Origin: Bacteroidaceae bacterium
GTDB lineage: Bacteria > Bacteroidota > Bacteroidia > Bacteroidales > Bacteroidaceae
DNA length: 54,354 bases
Direction: 5' to 3'
Assembly: GCA_902362595.1 (NCBI GenBank)
Contig: CABIXF010000026.1
Location: 1-54,354 of the forward strand
The position numbers and the translations under genes are program-made. The first letter of the stretch is position 1. Every line of letters begins with the position of its first letter. The notes under the pieces are model-generated. The model was not told the DNA's origin. It saw only the letters and a list, made by a program, of their open reading frames with translations, and made no database searches. Positions 50,505-54,354 of this stretch are shown one piece after another.

Positions 50505-51437
50505 TTATAAACTGATTTTACGTTGTTTCTTTTTCTTACGTTTTAACTGTTTCTCAAAATAGTTCTCATCTGCCTGACCGTTTGTAGCATTCGGCATGAG
50601 CAAGCCTATGGAACCACTGTACAAATCATCGTTGCCCATCACTTCAGATTGCAGTGTCGGCTGCTCGGAAACCTGATTGCCCGTCATTATCCTTTGCTGT
50701 TCCTCCTGCCTGTTGGCGTTCATAGCCTCGTCTATCTTGGAATAGCTGAACCGCCTGTCAATCTTGGAGCCGCTGAACGAATAGCCGTTCTTGGAGAATA
50801 TGACACCCTGTACCTCGTTCGACTTGCCTTTGTACTTGAACTGCATTTCCACTCCTTGTTTTTCCAGATTAACGGCTAACTGCCGCCAGTTACCGTATCT
50901 TGAAACTTCCGATTTAAGGAGAAAATAAAGTTCGTATTTAGTCTTGTCCGGTTCTTTCAGCCGATGCAGTTTCACCTTTTCCTTGCCTTCGGATACGTAC
51001 AGACCGTACTTCCGTGTCAGTTCCTTGCAGATACGTGTGCTACGTATCCGCTCGTTCTGGTCGCTGATTATCCTGCCGTCATTAGCGATGCGGTTGAATG
51101 CGATATGCACGTGCGGATGCTCCTTATCAAAGTGGCGCACGACAAGAACCTGTGTGTCCTTTATACCCATTCTCTCCAAGTATTCCAATGCAATTCCTGC
51201 CATTGTCCGGTCGGTAAGACGGTGCTCGTCCTCCTTGGAGAATGCCAGTGCGATATGTCCGACAGGCTTCATAACCCTCGGATTCATCCCAGCCTGCGCC
51301 TCAAAACTCATGACTATTGTGTCCTTATCTTCGGAAAACAAGCCGTCGCAAACAAGGATTTTGGCATCCTTTTCCTTGTCAAGAATGTAGTTAACCACAC
51401 CCCTGAAGCTGCTTCCCTTGACAATTTTGGCTATCAT
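50505..51437 (-). CDS. Relaxase/mobilization nuclease (MobB-type, MOBP)
   Basis: 310 residues from the ATG at 51435-51437, which begins MIAKIVKGSSFRGVVNYILD, the usual start of Bacteroides relaxases. The longer open frame upstream overlaps mobC and is not coding-like. Motif III is RHFDKEHPHVHIAFNRI, with three histidines at about 102, 107-111 for metal binding. The nicking Tyr should lie in the N-terminal region (Tyr17 in VNYILD). It would cut one strand at oriT and stay bound to the 5' end during transfer. Its ATG overlaps the mobC stop in an ATGA arrangement. The last third (LKRKKKKQRKISL) is basic. Confidence 0.92.
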   Translation of the reverse strand: MIAKIVKGSSFRGVVNYILDKEKDAKILVCDGLFSEDKDTIVMSFEAQAGMNPRVMKPVGHIALAFSKEDEHRLTDRTMAGIALEYLERMGIKDTQVLVVRHFDKEHPHVHIAFNRIANDGRIISDQNERIRSTRICKELTRKYGLYVSEGKEKVKLHRLKEPDKTKYELYFLLKSEVSRYGNWRQLAVNLEKQGVEMQFKYKGKSNEVQGVIFSKNGYSFSGSKIDRRFSYSKIDEAMNANRQEEQQRIMTGNQVSEQPTLQSEVMGNDDLYSGSIGLLMPNATNGQADENYFEKQLKRKKKKQRKISL

Positions 51438-51799
51438 AGGAGGATAAGGTTCAGCAGTTCCTCGATACGTGCCACGAGCACACGGCATTCCATCCTCACC
51501 GTGACGAAGCCTGCGGCATTCGCCTTGTGCGCAAGCTGGTTCAGGTTGTTCGCCATACCGCACAGCTTGCGGACATAATCCGTATGTTCCGGCGTGAGCC
51601 GTTCCTTTACATGGCAGCTTCTCATACACTCGCGCAGGAATTCCCCGGCGGATATGCCTGCGCTCCGAGCCTTGCCTTTCAGGGTGTAGTAGTCCGATGT
51701 CGCCATCTTCACCGTGAGACGGTATTTCAGCTTGTCTGCCGCCTCCTTCTTGGGGCGACCGCCCTTGTTCCTTCTGTCGAATTTTCGTTTCTGTTCCAT
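51434..51799 (-). CDS. mobC: Mobilization protein MobC, relaxosome accessory
   Basis: 121 residues. The basic N-terminus MEQKRKFDRRNKGGRPKKEA is followed by a ribbon-helix-helix-like segment (YRLTVKMATSDYYTLKGKARSAGISAGEFLRECM). The conserved MobC C-terminal helix follows, LCGMANNLNQLAHKANAAGF. MobC proteins bind near oriT and help the relaxase open the strands. It is the first gene of the mob operon, and an oriT-like hairpin lies 80-100 bases upstream. It overlaps the relaxase gene by 4 bases, so translation is coupled. The ATG at 51797-51799 is the first in frame. Confidence 0.92.
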   Translation of the reverse strand: MEQKRKFDRRNKGGRPKKEAADKLKYRLTVKMATSDYYTLKGKARSAGISAGEFLRECMRSCHVKERLTPEHTDYVRKLCGMANNLNQLAHKANAAGFVTVRMECRVLVARIEELLNLILL

Positions 51800-51880
51800 T
51801 GATTTATAATGATTAAAATGTAATTACTTGATAGACCAACGGGATGCGTTTCCCACGAATTTAAAGAGTGGAAGCAGGCG

Positions 51881-51899
51881 GTTTCGGTATGCCCGAAAC
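51881..51899. other. Candidate origin of transfer hairpin
   Basis: GTTTCGG (51881-51887) and CCGAAAC (51893-51899) form a hairpin in the 180-base gene-free gap upstream of mobC, where oriT is normally found in such elements. AGCA and TGCT further out may extend it. The nic site was not identified. Confidence 0.4.
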
Positions 51900-51980
51900 A
51901 CAAACTTGCTCCCCTCAAAACTCCGTTGGATTGGTTCAGAGTAACTCTCAATAACACCCCGTAAACCTGTTCTTTAATTC

Positions 51981-52436
51981 TCAGAGTTTACGCCATGCCT
52001 CGATGTTCTCCCCGTAGGTGGCAAGGTGGTGGCGGGCAATGTTCTCCATCAGTCCCGACACGCTCATCCTGCGACTGCCGAACAGGCTGACGATGCGGTC
52101 GAGGGCATCGCGTGTGTCGCGGCTGAGGAACACGGGTTTCCGGTCTTCGATGGACGGTACCGGGAGGAACATTGCCTTGTATTCCTCCAGCGATGCCCTG
52201 CGTTGCTTGCCGCTGACACGGTGTACCACCTGCGGGCTTCCATCCGTATTTTCCTGCACGGTTTCACCTATTTGTTCATCCATGTTCTCATCCGTACCTG
52301 CCTGTACATCCTCGTGCTCCTGTGCCGGCATACCGGCAGGCACAGGTGCAGGCTTCTGTTCTTCCACTTCCGGCTTGGTTCCCAAAAAGATTTTCAACTC
52401 TTCATCCATTGTCCGGCTGCTTGCATTCTTTCTCAT
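51981..52436 (-). CDS. DUF3408 protein, conjugative-element type
   Basis: 151 residues from the ATG at 52434-52436 (MRKNASSRTMDEELKIFLGT). Frame extensions further upstream have no coding character. The N-terminal half is low-complexity and acidic/proline-rich (EEQKPAPVPAGMPAQEHEDV). The C-terminal half (KPVFLSRDTRDALDRIVSLFGSRRMSVSGLMENIARHHLATY) is the DUF3408 domain, a ribbon-helix-helix-like fold. It is found in TraB-like proteins of Bacteroides conjugative transposons and mobilizable elements. It probably binds DNA near oriT or acts in partition of the element. It is transcribed from the 540-base regulatory gap. Confidence 0.85.
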   Translation of the reverse strand: MRKNASSRTMDEELKIFLGTKPEVEEQKPAPVPAGMPAQEHEDVQAGTDENMDEQIGETVQENTDGSPQVVHRVSGKQRRASLEEYKAMFLPVPSIEDRKPVFLSRDTRDALDRIVSLFGSRRMSVSGLMENIARHHLATYGENIEAWRKL

Positions 52437-52547
52437 ACTTGTTTGAATTAAATGTTTAACAATAGTGGTCGTAGTGCGCACATTTGACCGATTATCGGCA
52501 GCAAAGGAAATGGATATAATACAGGAAATCAAATACTTGGATTGGCA

Positions 52548-52771
52548 GTGGCAACAATGTGGCATTTTGCATTTTTCATGAATGATTAGTGGTGGATAAT
52601 TCACCGATTTGCCACAGAGGTAAAAAATAGCTGTTTCATATTTAAGGGCCTAATCCGACCGGATAAGACGAGAATAAGAATGTTCTCAGGAACTTGATTG
52701 GAAAATCATCTTGCAGTACACGGTATCCGAAATATGCCACAGGCTACCGTACCAGCGCCAAATGCTGCCAC
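52548..52771. repeat. Five GTGGCA/TGCCAC hexamers upstream of the excisionase-like genes
   Basis: GTGGCA occurs at 52548 and 52559, and its complement TGCCAC at 52610, 52735 and 52766. All are within the gene-free stretch 52437-52979, which otherwise shows only the promoter at 52910. Iterated short sites in both orientations suit arm-type binding by integrase or excisionase. Confidence 0.4.
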
Positions 52772-52909
52772 GATGCTGCGGGTTGGTTGTAATCTGCCGA
52801 AGTTGGCTTTTCTTTGTACAGTCGGCAACCGGAAGGGCTGTTGCGGAATATGGAATTAAGCCAATCCCTACCACTTGCCGCCACAAGCTGCCAGTCAGTA
52901 GTAAAGCCA

Positions 52910-52939
52910 TTGTCCGATACTGGTATTGGCTTTACTTTG
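52910..52939 (+). promoter_or_regulatory. Promoter of the HTH protein pair
   Basis: TTG (52910-52912), 19-base spacer, TTACTTTG (52932-52939), 40 bases before the ATG at 52980. Confidence 0.6.
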
Positions 52940-52979
52940 CAGACAAACAGGATTACCAACAATAAAAACAGTATATGCA

Positions 52980-53294
52980 ATGAATGAATTTGTGATTATC
53001 TCGAAAGACGTGTTTGAAGAAATGGTCGGAAAATTTAACCACTTCTCCGACCGAGTGAATGAAATCCTCGGCAAAAGAGAGGAAGGACGGCTCAGCCGCT
53101 GGATGGACAATCAGGATGTCTGCCAGCAGCTTCGTATCAGTCCGAGAACCTTGCAGACGCTTCGCGACAACGGGACGCTGGCTTACTCCCAGATAGGGCA
53201 TAAGATTTTCTACAAGCCGGAAGACGTATTGCGTATTGTCCAGCTCGTGGAGGACAGACGAAAGGATGCAACCTGTCGGGGAAAGACTATCTGA
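52980..53294 (+). CDS. Excisionase-like helix-turn-helix protein 1
   Basis: 104 residues from the ATG at 52980; the longer frame would include the promoter and is rejected. After an N-terminal helix (FEEMVGKFNHFSDRVNEIL), a MerR/excisionase-type winged HTH (HTH_17) spans ~42-90: RWMDNQDVCQQLRISPRTLQ, then LRDNGTLAYSQIGHKIFYKPEDV. Such proteins direct the integrase to excise, or regulate element genes. A paralogue follows 41 bases downstream in the same direction. It is divergent to the DUF3408 and mob genes, with the iterated GTGGCA sites in between, which could be its targets. Confidence 0.87.
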   Translation: MNEFVIISKDVFEEMVGKFNHFSDRVNEILGKREEGRLSRWMDNQDVCQQLRISPRTLQTLRDNGTLAYSQIGHKIFYKPEDVLRIVQLVEDRRKDATCRGKTI

Positions 53295-53335
53295 ATATAA
53301 TCAAATCTATTGTACCACTAAATCCACTGTAACAA

Positions 53336-53638
53336 ATGAACGGAACGATTAAAACAAATGATGAATGGGCTGTCGGCTTCATGAAGGAACTGGACTCTAT
53401 GCTGAACGGCATTGAAAGCATGAACGAAAAAAGCAAGGCTTCATTCGGTAATGAACGCTTCCTGACGGACAAGGAGGTGTCGGCATGGCTCAAAGTGAGC
53501 CGACGCACCTTGCAGGATTATCGTAACAACGGGATAGTGTCCTATTACCAGTTGGGTGGTAAGATTCTCTACAAGGAATCTGACATCGAAAAGCTGGTGA
53601 TGGGCGGGTATCGGAACGCCTACCGAACGGAAACGTAA
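53336..53638 (+). CDS. Excisionase-like helix-turn-helix protein 2
   Basis: 100 residues, paralogous to the preceding gene. Compare FLTDKEVSAWLKVSRRTLQD and YRNNGIVSYYQLGGKILYKESDI with the corresponding segments of protein 1. The HTH_17 domain is at ~42-90, behind a helical N-terminus (FMKELDSMLNGIESMNEKS). The tandem arrangement is common in Bacteroides mobilizable elements and suggests hetero-oligomer formation on DNA or a division of labour between excision and regulation. A strong terminator follows. Confidence 0.87.
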   Translation: MNGTIKTNDEWAVGFMKELDSMLNGIESMNEKSKASFGNERFLTDKEVSAWLKVSRRTLQDYRNNGIVSYYQLGGKILYKESDIEKLVMGGYRNAYRTET

Positions 53639-53660
53639 TTTTGTAAAGTATGAAAGGAAC

Positions 53661-53706
53661 AGAAGCCGATGGCGACAGGTAAATTACCCGGCCATCGGCT
53701 TCTTGC
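53661..53706 (+). terminator. Terminator of the HTH gene pair
   Basis: AGAAGCCGATGGC (53661-53673) pairs with GCCATCGGCTTCT (53691-53703), followed by a short T-containing stretch. It may serve both directions. Confidence 0.8.
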
Positions 53707-53734
53707 ATTATTATCATTATAGATACAGACAACA

Positions 53735-54127
53735 TTAACATTTGTATCGTGGATTGGCTTCGGACAGTGAAAAGAACAAATGAATGGGCTTTTCCCGATT
53801 GGAGGCATACAGCCTTTCCATAATGAACATTCTGAAAGCCATACATTCCCTGCTACGTAGCCTGAACGCAAGAGCTATGACCATTTCAAGGCTGTACACC
53901 TCGTAACGTGTCCCGTCTTCCTGTCTGATGTAGCACATTGTTGTTTCTTCCAACAGTTCATGATTCTTATAAATATCACGGATAGCCTTGTGGATGTCAC
54001 AGCAGAATACCATAAACAGGTCTGCCATTTCCTGCATCGTCATCCAAACAGGATCGGTCGGTATCGTGACCATTCCTATTTCACTAATTGTAATGATTCC
54101 TCGTTCCATGTTTGTATTATTTTTCAT
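53735..54127 (-). CDS. RhuM-like protein, short form
   Basis: 130 residues from the ATG at 54125-54127, which overlaps the TGA of the upstream gene as ATGA; a second ATG lies six codons on. The N-terminal half looks like a small HTH (WMTMQEMADLFMVFCCDIHKAIRDIY). The C-terminal half, YEVYSLEMVIALAFRLRSRECMAFRMFIMERLY, resembles the core of RhuM/virulence-type DNA-binding proteins, which are usually much longer (about 300 residues). Short versions are frequent in Bacteroides mobile elements, and their function is unknown. The overlap shows that it was in one operon with the gene now split by the group II intron. Confidence 0.75.
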   Translation of the reverse strand: MKNNTNMERGIITISEIGMVTIPTDPVWMTMQEMADLFMVFCCDIHKAIRDIYKNHELLEETTMCYIRQEDGTRYEVYSLEMVIALAFRLRSRECMAFRMFIMERLYASNREKPIHLFFSLSEANPRYKC

Positions 54128-54281
54128 TTGTCAGAATTTCGTTTACATTCCTTTTTCCAGCCGCTGTAATTGCCACATTTGAATACACGTGAGGGCATCT
54201 CGTCATCAGGCAAGGAGAACTTGCCTTTGGTCGTTTCGGACAATACAGCCAAATCCCGGCTTACTTTCTGGTTGGTGATTT
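54124..54281 (-). CDS. 3' exon of an intron-interrupted gene, C-terminal ~51 residues
   Basis: The minus-strand frame ends ITNQKVSRDLAVLSETTKGK then a tail with MPSRVFKCGNYSGWKKECKR and a TGA at 54124-54126. It can be read further upstream in frame, but that part coincides with the intron 3' domains, so the real exon probably begins at 54281, with a split codon. The product was not recognised; SRVFKCGNYSGWKKEC is the most distinctive part. The upstream exon is outside the window. Its stop overlaps the RhuM-like start by ATGA. Confidence 0.55.
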
Positions 54282-54354
54282 GTAGGCTCGGCTGTCGGCG
54301 CCATGCCACCTTACGGTGGTAGGTTTCCGACAGCCTGCCTCCGAACCGTACGTA
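54282..54354 (-). mobile_element. 3' end of a group II intron (domains V and VI)
   Basis: Minus strand. ACGTACGGTTC at the window edge (54343-54353) matches the 3' strand of group II domain V. Next, GGC-A-GGCTGTCGG pairs with CCGACAGCC-GA-GCC (perfect core 54327-54335 with 54290-54298), closed by an inner CCACC/GGTGG stem with loop GTAA. This is domain VI. The unpaired A (complement of 54288) is 7 bases from the inferred 3' end TAC (54282), the normal branch-point place, and the intron ends in AC as expected. The intron-encoded reverse transcriptase would lie beyond the window. Confidence 0.7.

Larger units (their letters stand above)
48400..54354. mobile_element. Mobilizable element, right end outside the window
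   Basis: Integrase, membrane protein, relaxase, MobC, DUF3408 protein, two excisionase-like HTH proteins and a RhuM-like protein follow one another, a set typical of Bacteroides mobilizable transposons. There are no type IV secretion genes, so transfer would need a helper element. The left boundary is inferred from the repeat cluster at 48401-48596; the restriction genes to the left may be cargo or may belong to another element. Confidence 0.65.

Noticed and set aside
51438..51629. Longer start for the relaxase
   Set aside because: The extension lies within mobC in another frame and lacks relaxase character, while the internal ATG overlaps the mobC stop as ATGA.
52686..52910. Minus-strand open frame of 74 codons in the gap before the excisionase-like genes
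   Set aside because: No recognisable domain or promoter; the gap contains repeated hexamers and is better explained as regulatory.
54282..54354. Coding extension of the C-terminal fragment to the window edge
   Set aside because: The in-frame residues coincide with a group II domain V/VI structure including a branch-point bulge, so the open frame is probably accidental.

Overview
The window looks like the chromosome of a Bacteroidaceae gut bacterium (Bacteroides or Phocaeicola type). The evidence is a class III glutamine synthetase of 729 residues, the LL-diaminopimelate aminotransferase route, a class III fructose bisphosphatase, PorT-type outer-membrane proteins, and many copies of the Bacteroidetes promoter signature (-7 box TAnnTTTG, often with TTTG or TTG about 19-20 bases upstream). 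Shine-Dalgarno sequences are mostly absent. The species cannot be fixed from the sequence alone.

Bases 1-40,154 are mostly ordinary core genome. They open with the tail of an ISL3-type transposase and two identical tRNA-Glu genes. A minus-strand metabolic block follows: fbp, an AspT/YidE-type transporter, glnN and dapL. Next come a YitT-type membrane protein with a Crp/Fnr-type regulator, an acyl-CoA ligase paired with a pentapeptide-like surface repeat protein, a GH13 amylase, fabD, thiD, a mannose-1-phosphate guanylyltransferase, tpx, and a DUF368 (PopT-type) lipid carrier flippase. Then glnS, rarA, a 2-hydroxyacid dehydrogenase, a CDF metal exporter, a MaoC dehydratase, and a tightly coupled five-gene envelope operon (LysM/binding protein, PorT-like, exodeoxyribonuclease III, diacylglycerol kinase-like, PAP2). 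It ends with uvrA-ybaK-djlA, a dicarboxylate symporter, a GNAT-nitrilase fusion and rfbA-rfbC. Two tRNA-Cys genes and one tRNA-Lys gene close the block.

From 40,155 to the end the window is accessory DNA. Just after tRNA-Lys lies an integrase that has lost its catalytic half, abutting an orphan 5' gene stub on the other strand, which marks a recombination scar. Next is an AT-rich cassette: a 199-residue protein of unknown function, an XRE/ImmA-IrrE metalloprotease regulator and a 57-residue basic protein, with a palindromic operator between the promoter boxes of the first gene. Converging on it is a two-gene restriction-modification system: a 1312-residue GIY-YIG/DEAH-helicase/N6-methylase fusion and a 339-residue partner. 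Base composition switches sharply inside the large gene, at about 44,440, close to the methylase NPPY motif; the simplest reading is exchange of the target-recognition end.

From about 48,400 rightwards is a mobilizable element: integrase, membrane protein, relaxase and MobC in one operon, then a DUF3408 protein, two excisionase-like HTH proteins and a RhuM-like protein. At the right edge the minus strand carries what reads as the 3' end of a group II intron (end of domain V, domain VI with a bulged branch-point A, terminal AC), interrupting a gene whose last ~51 codons remain in the window.
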